From NCBI GenBank assembly GCA_017311185.1, contig JAESUZ010003395.1, positions 744,001-808,000 on the forward strand: a DNA stretch of 64,000 nt, given 5' to 3'. Below are positions 36,023 through 46,844 of the stretch, in pieces. The stretch is from Proteles cristata cristata. Taxonomy: Eukaryota; Chordata; Mammalia; Carnivora; Hyaenidae. How positions within the stretch are numbered: position 1 is the first letter of the stretch; each line of letters starts with the position of its first letter. The notes beneath the pieces are model-generated. The model was given only the letters and a program-made list of their open reading frames with translations. It was not told the DNA's origin and ran no database searches. The position numbers and the translations under genes were made by a program.

Positions 36023-36219
36023 TTCATGGTTCGTGGGTTCGAGCCCCGCATTGGGCTCTGTGCTGACAGCTAGCTCAGAGCCTGGAGGCTGCTTCAGATT
36101 CTGTATCTCCCTCTCTCTCTGACCCTCCCCTGCTAACGTCTCTCAGTTTCTCTCCCTCTCTCTCTCTCTCTCTCAGAAATAAATAAAACATTTAAAAAAA
36201 ATTTTTTTTTAAAAACAGA
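36023..36219 (+). mobile_element. Carnivore SINE, 5'-truncated, with TSD
   Basis: The element begins inside the tRNA-like head (cattcatggttcgtgggttc) and lacks about the first 75 nt. It has the full CT-rich stretch and an A/T tail (agaaataaataaaacattta). The TSD agatttgatcca is at 36011-36022 and 36220-36231, so the truncation happened at insertion. It carries the ctgacagctagctcagagcc subfamily mark also seen at 53687-53910. Confidence 0.93.
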
Positions 36220-36231
36220 AGATTTGATCCA

Positions 36232-37036
36232 GGATATCAGGGGATTAAAAACTGCATAATGAGGAGGAAGTGGCAGATCTGACTGTGAGGGAGCACTAAT
36301 ATTGGTTAAAACTCTAGAGATAGTCCAAGACACTATTGCCCTGTGGGAAAAACATTGATTTTATGGAATGTTTAAAATGTTCCAGGCTTTAAAATGAGTT
36401 CCATAGTTGCACACTTTGGGAAAACTCTGCATAATGCAACTTCCTATAGATAATTCACAATACTTAATGATTAGATTAGTCTCTCTTAATGTATCTGTAA
36501 ACAAGGATATCAGTATAATGTGTTTACCTCTGCATTGCTAAGCTAGCCTTATGGTAAAAGAGTTCTTTTTAAAGGGAATTTATTAACATATTATAGAACA
36601 AAGTGTTTTGAGGGTCACAAATTGGAAAATACTTGCCTAAAAACTTGTGACAAGTGTGCCTAAAAATAGACAAAAAGGACAACATTTACAGAGATGCCTA
36701 CTATGATGGAAAAGAGGGGCCAAGACGACAGAAATCAAGATGATGGAAAGCAAAGTAGAGAGAGCAACACACATGCAGTCTTTATCTTCTATTTGCTAAA
36801 GTCAATGTTACTTTGCTTTTTATTTACAAATAAATATATGTTTAAGAATGATTTTAAAAGTCAATCACTTGAAAATTTAAGTGCATTTTCCCAATTACAG
36901 ATCAAGTAGGAAATAAATTATGAGTTATTATTTCATACATATTATTGACTGAAAAAATAAGAACAATTTAGGAAATCATGAAACTGAGTGTTATTTATAT
37001 ATTCAAAACTTTTGGATTGGAGCTAGGGCTTAAAAA
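36232..37036. other. Unassigned AT-rich interval
   Basis: No recognised repeat or credible gene. Confidence 0.45.
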
Positions 37037-37050
37037 AAAAAAAGTAAATT

Positions 37051-37130
37051 TGCTATGGGAATCTACTCCCAAAACCAAGGGCACAATGTACACACTGTAT
37101 GTTAGCCAATTTGGCAATAAATTCTATTTT
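37051..37130 (+). mobile_element. Minute L1 3'-end insertion with TSD
   Basis: Only about 80 bp of L1 3' UTR is present: gctatgggaatctactccca, aaaccaagggcacaatgtac, acactgtatgttagccaatt, tggcaataaattctatttt. The TSD aaaaaaagtaaatt is at 37037-37050 and 37131-37144. It is an extreme 5' truncation. Confidence 0.85.
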
Positions 37131-37266
37131 AAAAAAAGTAAATTCACAACTCTTACTAAAGAAGGAGAGAAAACCCTAAATTAAAGTTATATTTCAAGAA
37201 ATTAAAAAGAGCTCGTCTAGAAGTCCTAAGGAAATCAAGAGCAAGGAAATAATAAATATCAAGTAA

Positions 37267-37493
37267 GGGGCGCCTGGGTGGCTTAGTTGGTTAAGCGTCC
37301 GACTTTCGCTTGGGTCATGATCTCGCAGTGTGTGGGTTCGAGCCCCGCGTCGGGCTCTGTGCTGGCTGCCAGCTCAGAGCCTGGAGCCTGTTTCACAGTC
37401 TGTGTCTCTCTCTCTCTCTGACCCTCCCCTGTTCATGCTGTCTCTCTCTCCTAGAAATAAATAAAAAAATATTTTAAAAAAAATTAAAAAAAA
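37267..37493 (+). mobile_element. Carnivore tRNA-Lys SINE, well preserved
   Basis: Head ggggcgcctgggtggcttag; gcgtccgactttcgcttggg; gggttcgagccccgcgtcgg keeps its CpGs. The tail is long and A-rich. A 16-bp perfect TSD, aataaatatcaagtaa, is at 37251-37266 and 37494-37509. It carries the gctgccagctcagagcctgg subfamily mark and a gaccctcccctg block. Confidence 0.97.
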
Positions 37494-37509
37494 AATAAAT
37501 ATCAAGTAA

Positions 37510-38654
37510 AAGATACATGAAATATGAAACAAGAAAACTGAGAAAGTTACTAAAACAAAAGCCTTGAGCTAATTTCTTCCATTGGGTCATTGGTCATGTT
37601 CTCAGTCTCTACGCTGAGATCTTTCTGCTTCCCTTTAAAAGAATCTTACTGACGCCTACGTATGAATGTGTTCTAACTTTAGTTTACTCCTTACCTATTT
37701 ACTTTATAGCCTGTAGTGGAATGGAAGATGGAACAATTCCAAATGAAAAAGGGTACATACAATGTATATATATGCTTATATGCATTTTTACAAACTGCAT
37801 CTATATGCATCTATATGTGTATATGTATATATTTTCATACTGAAGTATGTTGCTTTATGAAAATGTGGGTTTTCTTTAAAAATGGAAATTTCTGAAGTGA
37901 ATTTTCTGTTAAAATATAAAATATCACATAGTTGCAAATGAAGTACTGATATAAAACAAAAACAAACAATGAGAACTATATACAGATACTAAAGAATTTC
38001 TTATGAAAAAGAACTGTGGCTCAAATGATCTATGAATTGGTTTAGTCTTCAAGAAATACCATCTTCTTTTAATATATACTTTTCTTAGAGCATAGGGGAA
38101 ATATGAAGCAGATGTAAATTTAATATTAAAAGCAGTTAAAATTATAATAAAGGAAAATTGAAGAGATTCTCACATGTAAACATATATGCAAAATTCCAAA
38201 ATATTAGCACATACCATTTCAAATATTTAGTTTTCAAATTATTATAAAATTTAAGTTTAATTAATATTTTATTATATAATAAATGTTTTATAAATTTTAT
38301 TATAAAATATAATAAGTTTACTGAACCCATTACTATATTTTAACAAATATCAATTATAAGCAATCTGGTTTCCTCTATAATCCCACTGTGCTATCTCTTT
38401 ATAACCCCTGTTAAATTTCTTTAAAACAAATCCCAAACATTGGTTCATTTCATCTCTAAATGTTTCAAAAGTGTCTTTTAATTAATGGAGTTTTTCTTCC
38501 TTTTTTTTTTTTTTTTTGGCTTTTCCAGCAGTTTATTTGTTAAAGAAACTATAGAGCTTTCCACATTCTTTACTCTGCTCATTGCCTTACTGTGGTATCA
38601 TTTACATGCTCCTCTATTCCATATATTTTTGAAGACTGGTGGTAAGATATAGAG
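37510..38654. other. AT-rich interval
   Basis: Includes TATATG-type runs at 37765-37832 and a very AT-rich stretch at 38225-38330 with the palindrome tttattatataataaa (38268-38283). A 17-bp poly-T run lies at 38501-38517. No gene or repeat family is recognised. Confidence 0.5.
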
Positions 38655-39000
38655 TCTTTGTGTTGGGGTCCCTAAGACCACCCTCAGGTTCAGTGATTCA
38701 CTGCACAAACTCACAGGACTCAGCATGAGGTGAAGTATAGAGGAAACCAGAAACAAGCTTAAAAGAGCCCTCTCTGGATGGATTGACACATTACTCACTT
38801 AACAAGTGACAATACACATAAGAAACTTGGTGTTCAAGGTTCTTATTGGAAGTTGGTCATGGAGGTAACCACTACCTGGGTTATCTTATATTTTTCCTGA
38901 CTAAGCTGTGGATTCACCCAATTCTACAAAGAGGGTTGGTTTATTTATTGGGAATTGGTACTTAGGGACCACACTTTGGACATTGTGGGTGCTCATTACT
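38655..39000. repeat. Possible LTR-type interspersed repeat, unassigned
   Basis: tggggtccctaagaccaccc, tcaggttcagtgattcactg, caaactcacaggactcagca and later ggtttatttattgggaattg resemble an ERVL-class LTR in antisense. The identification is from memory of the pattern and is weak. Confidence 0.35.
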
Positions 39001-39139
39001 ATTGGGTTATTTATTGTTTCTAGGCTTTTCAGTTGACAAATCTAGAAAATATGTTTGCTGTTGTTTTTTTTTTTTTTAAGAAAATACATATGACACCATG
39101 TTGATATTTCTAATTCAAGTGTAGACTTTCGGAATTTTT

Positions 39140-39317
39140 TTTTTAATGTTTTATTTATTTCTAGGAGAGAGAGAGAGAGAGACAGCGTGAGCAGGGGAGG
39201 GTCAGAGAGAGAGGGAGTGACAGACTCTGAAACAGGCTCCAGGCTCTGAGCTGGCAGTCAGCACAGAGCACGACGTGGGGCTTGAACCCACGAACCAGGA
39301 GATCATGACCTAAGCGC
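39140..39317 (-). mobile_element. Carnivore SINE, 5'-truncated, with TSD
   Basis: The tail is at the left (ttttaatgttttatttattt), then a GA-rich block and the complement of the tRNA-like part. It ends at gatcatgacctaagcgc, so about the first 55 nt of the head are missing. The flanks agactttcggaattttt (39123-39139) and agactttcagaattttt (39318-39334) are a 17-bp TSD with one mismatch. It belongs to the ctgccagctcag subgroup. Confidence 0.92.
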
Positions 39318-39334
39318 AGACTTTCAGAATTTTT

Positions 39335-39599
39335 AACTTCCTTAATCTTATATCTACATCTCTTGTCTTCCCAATGACATTGAGGTACTTGCTTTATCAT
39401 ACTCTACATATAAAAATTACAGAATAACAATAGCAAGAGTAGATTACCAAAAACAGTTTATCTGTGTGTGTGTGGGGGGGGGAGGTTGTTATTTTGGTCT
39501 TCAGGATATAAACCACTAAGAAAATTCAATCAGTTTACTATATTTTAAAGTCTCTTGCATTAATTATTTTCTGGATAGTTATGCCATGAATTCAATACA
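39335..39599. other. Unassigned non-coding interval
   Basis: Includes a short (TG)n plus G run (tgtgtgtgtggggggggg) at 39465-39482. Nothing else is recognised. Confidence 0.5.
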
Positions 39600-40320
39600 G
39601 TTAGATTTATTTGTTTCACTTTAATTTTATTTTTGACTGCTGTAGTTTTCATTTAGATTTTATTTTTTTACATTTATGTAAAATACATCATTAGTACAAA
39701 GTGAAATCTTATGGAGCAAGGTATATAAATTTTTTATCTTCAATGTCAATGTTCTTATTTCTTTTATCTGACCTATAGATAATCATACAGTAGTCTCCAA
39801 TTTATTTTTCTTTTTCATTTAAACACACACTAGGAATTATTCCATATGTGTATATAGAAATATTCCTCATTTGTTTTTGTAGCTACATATTTCCATTACA
39901 TGAATTTACAATAGTTCATATTCAATCAGACACCAATTGATGAGCATTTGGGTTCTTTCCAATTTTTGCTGCTATAAATAATGCTCTAATAAATAGCCTT
40001 ATGCATGTCTTTTTGTGTTTCTTCAGAATATCTTTGGGATAGATTACTAGAAATGAGCTTTCTGGGGCAAAGGGTAAATACTTATACAGTTTTGTTAGAT
40101 ATTGCCAAGTTTTCTTCCATGGGGGTTGTACCATTTTGTATTACCACAAGCAATGTATAAGAGTGCCTGTTTGCTTGCAGGCTTGCCAACAGTTGTCAAA
40201 GTTTTGGATTTTTGCCAACCTGATAGGGGAGAAATAATAATTCAGTGTAATTTTAATTGGCATTTTTCTTAATATGAATAAATTTGAACATCTCTTCATA
40301 TCTTTAAGGGCCAAGCAAAT
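39600..40320 (-). mobile_element. Old L1M 3' end with ORF2 C-terminal remnant
   Basis: The complement of L1: agaaatattcctcatttgtt, atgagcatttgggttctttc, tgctgctataaataatgctc, gggatagattactagaaatg, gttgtaccattttgtattac, tgccaacagttgtcaaagtt. A minus frame at 39922-40134 reads VQPPWKKTWQYLTKLYKYLP, IYPKDILKK and LFIRALFIAAKIGKN, the ORF2p C-terminal pattern. The 39600-39830 part is less certain. It is heavily diverged. Confidence 0.78.
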
Positions 40321-40535
40321 TTAACTACAAAATATATTAAAAAGTATGATCTCCTCTTAACAAGTAAATGTGTTCCAAATAAACAAGAGTGTTGATTAAT
40401 TAGAAACAAAGTAATATAATATAAAATACAAGTATGTTAAATTTAAATATATTTACTCAAAATAGGCTGAAAAGCACTTGCCCATATGTCATTCAATACC
40501 CATTCCTTAAGAGGTTTTATAGCTTTGAAAGTTAG

Positions 40536-40602
40536 GTTTTTTAAATGTTTATTTCTTTATTTTTGAAAGAGAGAGGGAGCTCATGCATGCAAGTAGAGGA
40601 GG

Positions 40603-40638
<36 letters not shown>

Positions 40639-40773
40639 CAGAGAATCTCAAGCAGACTCGCTCTATCAGCGTGGAGCCTGACAATGTGGGTGTTGAACCC
40701 ACAAACTGTGAGATTATGACCTGAGCCAAAAGCAAGAGTCAGATGCTTACCTATTGAGCTACTCAGGTGACCC
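40536..40773 (-). mobile_element. Carnivore tRNA-Lys SINE with GA run
   Basis: The T-rich tail is at the left (ttttttaaatgtttatttct), a (GA)n run at 40608-40634, and the head complement (attgagctactcaggtgacc) at the right. No convincing TSD. It is moderately diverged. Confidence 0.88.
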
Positions 40774-40970
40774 TAAAATTTGAATTTCTATGTAATGAAT
40801 TCTGCTTACATATTTACCTTCCTTACCTCCTCATTTCTCAATAAATTGAAAGGAAAAGAAATACAAAATAATTGTCTAGCAGCACTGTAAAACTATCACA
40901 TGGGGCATCAAAGCAGTAGCAAATGCTTGGATTTTCTGGAAGACATGATACAGATATGATTAAAACTGCA

Positions 40971-41194
40971 GGGGCGCCTGGGTGGCTTAGTCGGTTAAAC
41001 GTCCGACTTTCGCTTAGGTCATGATCTCGCGGTTCGTGGGTTCGAGACCCGCGTCGGGCTCTGTGCTGACTGCCAGCTCAGATCCTGGATCCTATTTCGG
41101 AGTCTGTATCTCCCTCTCTCTCTCTGACCCTCCCCTGCTCACGCTGTCTCTCTCTCTCTCTCCTAGAAATAAATAAAAAAATATTTAAAAAAAA
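40971..41194 (+). mobile_element. Carnivore tRNA-Lys SINE, well preserved
   Basis: ggggcgcctgggtggcttag, acgtccgactttcgcttagg, tcatgatctcgcggttcgtg and cgcgtcgggctctgtgctga show many retained CpGs. Marks ctgactgccagctcag and gaccctcccctg; tail tagaaataaataaaaaaat. No clear TSD was found by eye. Confidence 0.95.
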
Positions 41195-42239
41195 TACCGC
41201 GAAGAACATACTGGTTTCAAGTGCTGAAACTTACACATAAAGGAAGAAAGGATAATTCTCTGAGAGGTTCTCATTTCTTGGCAAATATATATTCCCCAAA
41301 GTCCCAGAGCAATCTTTATGTTCAGAATAGCTGAGACCAATAGCTAGCAGAAAGAAAAAAAACCAAATTCATTATGAAAACTGTTCTTCTTCAAGAAGAA
41401 CCCATGTTAGTTCTGGGGAGTGGGGGGCTTATATAAGGAAGGAACATTTAAGTACCTGAAACTGTACAATGAGAAGGATGCAGACAAGCCAAGATGCCAA
41501 GAGCAAGGTAAATGGGTGGGAGGTGAGAAGGTGGAGGTGCTCCAGAAAATTGGAGTATCAAGTGCATAGTCCCTGAGGAATGAAGGAGCTAAGTGTAGTC
41601 TCTAGACTAAAAGAATATTTGATAAGGTATTGGCAAAAGTTTATACTTTATTCTAAGTATGACAAAAAATATAAGGATTTCATAATTATTTAAAAATATT
41701 CTTTCTGCTGTGAAGAGAACAGGATCAGAGGAGGAACAGAGCTTTCGTCATAAAGAAATATTTTATAATACCTTTCTCTCAGAAAGTATCAGATCAAGTG
41801 GATATACAAGTTATGATTAATCATAAAAGTCTGTATTAATTTATTAATATATTATAATTCTATAACCAACTAATATAGAACACACATGCTTTTCAAATGT
41901 CTATGGGATATGTTTTACAAATTGTCTATATACTAAGACCTCTAGCAAAATTGCATTAAATTGAAGAAAGTAGATGGGCCGTACTTTCTTATGTTTCAAA
42001 GAACAAGGAATTAAATATAAAACATAAATCTAATCCCTTGGAAATAGAAAAGAATTTCTTCCAAAAAATCAGCTAAAGGTACAGGCTCTTGGCAACTCAG
42101 TGAGAATTTGAGCATGTCATATGAAATCCTGTGGGTTAAAAGCAGAGGCACATTAGACAATTCACAGCTGTATATTCTTTATTCTTAAAACAAGAAACAC
42201 TGATATTTCCAGTTACCTGTTAAACTAAAAACCGAACAG
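41195..42239. other. Unassigned AT-rich interval
   Basis: No confident repeat or gene. Parts after 41900 may belong to the L1M remnant that follows. Confidence 0.4.
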
Positions 42240-43010
42240 CAAAATTAATTAAAAAGTAGGGGGAAGAATTAATAAAAGCAGAAAATAATGAATTGAAACC
42301 TACATAGAAGGTATAACAATAGTCAACACTTACCTGAATGGCAATGGCATCAAACTACATAAAGCAAAAATGACTCTACTTACACTAAGAAACTGTATAT
42401 ATACATACATACATATATATATATATATATTTACAGCAAAAGAACTGAATTTCTATCAGACTTAAGAATCAGGTATACCAAAGGGCGCCTGGGTGGCTCA
42501 ATCGGTTGGGCATCCAACTTCAGCTCAGGTCATGATCTCACGGTTCGTGGGCTCGAGCCCCGCGTCGGGCTCTGTGCTGACGGCCAGCTCAGAGCCTGGA
42601 GCCTGTTTCGTAATCTGGGTCTCCCTCTCTCTCTGACCCTCCCCTGTTCATGCTGTCTCTCTCTCTCTCAGAAATAAATAAAACATAAAAAAAATCCAGT
42701 AGACCAAGAAACCAATAAAGACCATTTTAATAAGATAACAGACAAAATATATGTAAATGAATTATACAAAATGTCATAAATTGTAGAGAATAGATCTTAT
42801 TAACATACTATGTTCTACAAATTATTTGCTAAAGTAATTCATCATAATTTTCAGACTAAAAAAAGTCTAAAATTTAAAAAGTAGAATTTGTGCAAGCAAT
42901 ATTTCTAATCACAAGAAAAATACACTGCAAGCAAGAAATTAATAACAAAGTTATATATTTTCAACCAAGGCATTCTAGATAAGATCAATGGCTGAGCTGA
43001 AACTTTGGTT
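42240..43010 (+). mobile_element. Probable L1M ORF2 remnant, split by a SINE
   Basis: A-rich plus-strand sequence with gaagaattaataaaagcaga, aaataatgaattgaaaccta before the SINE and ataacagacaaaatatatgt, attaataacaaagttatata after it resembles the L1 ORF2 region between endonuclease and RT. It is heavily decayed. A (TA)n run lies at 42393-42431. Confidence 0.42.
42483..42694 (+). mobile_element. Carnivore tRNA-Lys SINE, well preserved
   Basis: gggcgcctgggtggctcaat, cagctcaggtcatgatctca, ggctcgagccccgcgtcggg; marks ctgacggccagctcag and gaccctcccctg; tail agaaataaataaaacataaa. Flanks aggtataccaa and agtagaccaag are a possible imperfect TSD. About 1.5 kb from the copy at 40971. Confidence 0.95.
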
Positions 43011-43180
43011 CATCCCCCAAAATAATCATGCTTCAAACATATAAAAGCACTGTACGAAATTAGACTGACGGTAAACTTTTTAGGAGCAACACCAAGTGCA
43101 GAAAGATAATGAAGTAGTGCCTTTTTGTGATGTGACTTTTTTTAAAAAAGTCAACCTAGATTTTAATATACTCTGTATAG

Positions 43181-43540
43181 TAGTTTTCTATTGCTGCCAT
43201 GACAAGTTGCCACAAACTTTGTGGCTTAAACCAATATAATTTTATTATCTTTCAGTTCTTGGCCCTTCCTCCATCTCTAACCCCAGCACTACTGCATCTC
43301 TATCTTTCTTTCACATTCACTTCTTTCTCTGACCTCAGCCAGGAGAGGTTCTCTGCCTGGAAGGACTCGGCTGATGGGTCTGAGCCCACCTCAATAATCC
43401 AGGATAATTTTCCCATCTCGAGGTCGTTAGCCTTAATCATCTCTGCAACATCTCTTTTTCCATGTAATTTATATTCATAAATTTCAGAGACTGGGACATA
43501 GACATCTTTGGCAAGCCATTATTCTGACTACCACACACCA
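43181..43540 (-). mobile_element. MLT1-type (ERVL-MaLR) solo LTR
   Basis: This is the complement of MLT1: tagttttctattgctgccat, gacaagttgccacaaacttt, gtggcttaaaccaatataat, taatccaggataattttccc, gactgggacatagacatctt, ggcaagccattattctgact, accacaca. A 93-codon plus-strand frame here is an LTR shadow. Confidence 0.85.
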
Positions 43541-44471
43541 TGCCGAGCCATCACATAAGTAGGAAGGAAATCAAATAACACGCATAGAAGGAAACTACTA
43601 ATAATATCGGATTCTACCTGGACAGTATTTGTCCCCCTCTGACATGGTGTGTTGGTATTTATTGCTGCTACTGGAAAGTTTACTATCAATAGGAGGGAAG
43701 TAGAACTTGTAAAGGGGAGTATATACAACGCTGTACAAAAACATGTTAGTCAATAAAAAAAAAAGTCTTCACTGAAATAATAATTATTATAATAACAAAC
43801 ATCATAAGGGAAATCTGGAAGGTCGAACATTGTGTTAACTGTGACAATATTAAAGAAGAGAAAGTGATATTTATGGAAAAAGTTAGTGTTCCAATGTTCT
43901 AGTTCTCTGACTATGTTAAATCCTATCGTTCTGAGTTACACAGTAGCTGAGGTAGCAATCAATCATTAGCCCCTTTTCCAATCATAACTTTATACAAAAT
44001 CAGCCAAATAAAGTAATCAATTTTCATATAACTCGCTGCATTATGGAGTTGGATTAGTTAGGAACTGGGGAGATGAGGGATGTTAAAGGCTAACTTGAAT
44101 ATTAAAATTTTTAAGAATTTATTTGAGCAATACTCTCTTCAAACGGCGCAGTGCCAGACTGGAAGCGGTTTTAGGAGCTTTCTGCAGACAGGAATCAGGG
44201 GAAAGAAACATAAAGGTGTGGAAGCAAAGAAAGGAAATTATTGTATTGGTTATAGCTTAAAGCCTAACTGGCTATTTTTGATTGGTTGTCCTTAGCATTT
44301 AAATTGCTACCCTTGAGACATTCATAGGCTTAAGGTTTGGTTTGGCTTGTACACCACAAGGGCATTAGAGCCATCTCAGTCTAAGAGCCTTCTTGTTTAA
44401 TTAATTTAGCAGGAAATATCAGAAAAGATCACTCGGGTTGCCGTGGGATTCCTGCTTGGATGATATTGTAA
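43541..44471. other. Unassigned interval
   Basis: No gene is supported. The part 44080-44410 (tttctgcagacaggaatcag, gattggttgtccttagcatt) has an LTR-like feel but I cannot place it. Confidence 0.4.
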
Positions 44472-44511
44472 GGTAGTGGCTGGCAAACTTTTTCTTTAAA
44501 GGGCCAGATAG

Positions 44512-44702
44512 GGGCACCCAACTGCCTCAATTGGTAAAGTGTCTTACCCTTGATTTCCGCTCAGGTCATGATCGTACTGTCATGAAATTGAGTCCCATGA
44601 TGGGCTCTGCACTGAGTATGGACCTGCTTAAGATTCTCTTTCTCTTGCCCTCAGCTCTTCCCCACCTTGCTTGTGCGTGCACTCACTCTCTCAAAGATAG
44701 AT

Positions 44703-44753
<51 letters not shown>

Positions 44754-44756
44754 AAT
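44512..44756 (+). mobile_element. Carnivore SINE nested in a hAT MITE, with GATA-expanded tail
   Basis: Diverged head ggggcacccaactgcctcaa, then cgctcaggtcatgatcgtac, gagtcccatgatgggctctg. The TSD ggccagatag is at 44502-44511 and 44757-44766, exactly within the MITE sequence. The tail holds a (GATA)n microsatellite. Confidence 0.92.
44699..44750. repeat. (GATA)n microsatellite in a SINE tail
   Basis: About 12 GATA units between ctcaaagatagatgatag and aataaatggcc. It seems to have grown from the SINE tail. Confidence 0.97.
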
Positions 44757-45673
44757 GGCCAGATAGCAAACATTATCGATACTGTCCATATTGTCTCTGT
44801 CGCACATACTCATTCTTAGCACCAAAGCAGCCATAGACAAAGTATCGATGTACTCCCTAAATGTATATTTTAGATCCTAATGTTAAACATGCATATGAAT
44901 AATTGTTGCATTTGAATAGTTAAACAGTGTGGTGGACTCTCTATGCTAAATAAATAAATCAATACATAAATACATATGTAAATAAATGCAAGAAAAACTT
45001 GATATTACAACCTAACAAAGCAATTAAACATATTTGCAGTATAACCTCATGTATCACTAGAAATGCAAAAACCAAAAAGCCCTCCTTAATAAAATGCTAA
45101 CAAAGTATTTTAAGTGCATTAAAAGAAAAATACTCAGTGACCAAGTAGGTCATTTCTAGAATGCAAGAGTGGGAAATATGTCAATGTAATTTATCTCTGG
45201 TGAGAGAATAAAAACCATGTAATTGTCTTAAGTGCTAAAAGGCATTATATTAACAGTTAACTCTGCCAAGCATTTTTAAAAGTTTGATAAAATGAATCCT
45301 TATGAAACTAGAAAAGAAAGGATCCTTGTTTAACATAATAAAGACTATCTCACCCCAATATACTTCATGAGTGACACATTGAATTAAAACTCTTCAATGT
45401 CAGGGAAAAAAACAGATGGCTAAGGACAATGTTAAACATTGTCCTTGAAGTTACAGCCAATCCAATTAGATAAGGACTGTAATGAGACATACATTTTGAA
45501 AAGGAATGGTTTTTTTTTAGTTAACATTACTATTTGCCAAAAAAAACCCCAAGAAAAATAGCAAAAATATTATTTTTAAAAGAGATCATTATAAAATAAG
45601 CACTTGAAATTCTATAGCTTTCCTACCTATCAGCAAAAGTAAACTGGAGGATATCATTAAAGGATTCGAATTT

Positions 45674-45885
45674 AGGAGGTACTGGGTAACTCAGTCAGTT
45701 ACTCATCTGACTTCAGCGCAGGTCATGATCTCCCTGTTTGTGAGTTCAAGCCCCGTGTCATGCTCTGTGCTGACAGTTCAGAGCCTGGGGTCTGCTTCAG
45801 ATTCTGTGTCTCCCTTTTTCTCTGCCTCTCCCCTGCTCTCACTCTGTCTCTCTCAAAATTAAGTAAACATTAGAAAAAATTTTTT
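45674..45885 (+). mobile_element. Carnivore tRNA-Lys SINE nested in L1M
   Basis: Diverged head aggtactgggtaactcagtc, then gcaggtcatgatctccctgt, caagccccgtgtcatgctct, ctgacagttcagagcctggg. The flanks aaaggattcgaattta and aaagattctatttta form an imperfect TSD. Confidence 0.9.
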
Positions 45886-46643
45886 AAAGATTCTATTTTA
45901 AATGTAGCAAAAAGATGTGGCACTCAGGAGCAAACATTTTTTTTTAATACACAGGACTTAAATAAAGAAAACTAGAAAATTTTATTAAAATTTTTAATAA
46001 AATGAATCAAACAGTTCACTTTTAGAAGTCATCATTAAGTCATTAATCATGTTTGTTTTCTTATGCTCTGAATTTTTTGGATATTTAAAGCATATCATAA
46101 AAAAAGCACTTTCTTGCTGGAGTATGACAGATAGCCAGCTAGTTATACAGACAAAGGTTGGGTGAAACTGATATCTAATAGAAGAAATCACATAAAAATT
46201 CTCTACATCCACCCAATAAAATAAGGAAAATCAAATCCATTTATGAAATAACATGTAATAATATAGAAATAATATGGAAAAATAAAGTAATATCTTTTTA
46301 CTTATATAATCAGAAAAAATAATAAATTTTCGTTAGAAAATGTACTGATGGAAAAAGGAAGATTTAGTCAGGAAGTGGTACTGGAACAGTTGCTTGACTG
46401 TTTGTAAACGTTAACTTCAAAATTTCAATATATACATCACTTTAGGATGATCCAATATGAAATTTAATAAGTGAAACCAACAGAAATGTTTTGAAGATAC
46501 GTAAATGCTTGTGAGAAGGGAAAAGATTTTACAAGCTTGAAGATGGGAGAAAATAATCACAGATGAAAATGAAAAAAATTGGACTGTAAAATATTGAAAC
46601 TATAGCATTAAATATAACCAAAATTAAAACTGGAGAAAACATG

Positions 46644-46844
46644 AGGAACCTGGGTCGTTCAGGCAGTTAAGCATCGGACTTCAGCTCAGAACATGATCTC
46701 ATGGCTGTGAGCTTGAGCCCTGTGTTGGGCTCTGTGCTGATAGCTCAGAGCCTGGAGCCTGCCTCGGATTCTGTCTCCCTCTCTCTCTTCCCCTCCTTCA
46801 CTTGCATGTGCTCTCTCTCCCAAAAATAAATAAGCTTTAAAAAA
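46644..46844 (+). mobile_element. Carnivore tRNA-Lys SINE nested in L1M
   Basis: Head aggaacctgggtcgttcagg, gcttgagccctgtgttgggc, ctgatagctcagagcctgga; tail caaaaataaataagctttaa. The 18-bp TSD aaaactggagaaaacatg (46626-46643) recurs at 46845-46862 with one mismatch. Confidence 0.94.

Larger units (their letters stand above)
44472..44850 (+). mobile_element. hAT-type MITE, interrupted by a SINE
   Basis: The left part agtggctggcaaactttttc, tttaaagggccagatag ends at 44511 and the element resumes at 44757 with ggccagatagcaaac, ttgtctctgtcgcacatact, aaagcagccatagacaaagt. It is the same family as 3220-3437. The right edge near 44850 is approximate. Confidence 0.78.

Noticed and set aside
37267..37345. 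tRNA-like head of SINEs as possible tRNA genes
   Set aside because: The A- and B-box-like parts are those of tRNA-Lys-derived SINE heads; the cloverleaf is not kept and each is followed by the SINE body and tail.
43199..43480. 93-codon plus-strand open frame
   Set aside because: Lies within an antisense MLT1 LTR.
44080..44410. LTR-like sequence
   Set aside because: The pattern feels LTR-like, but I could not place it in a family or find clear ends.
44699..44750. Regular short repeats considered as a CRISPR array
   Set aside because: It is a simple GATA microsatellite in a SINE tail with no spacers, in a mammalian sequence.
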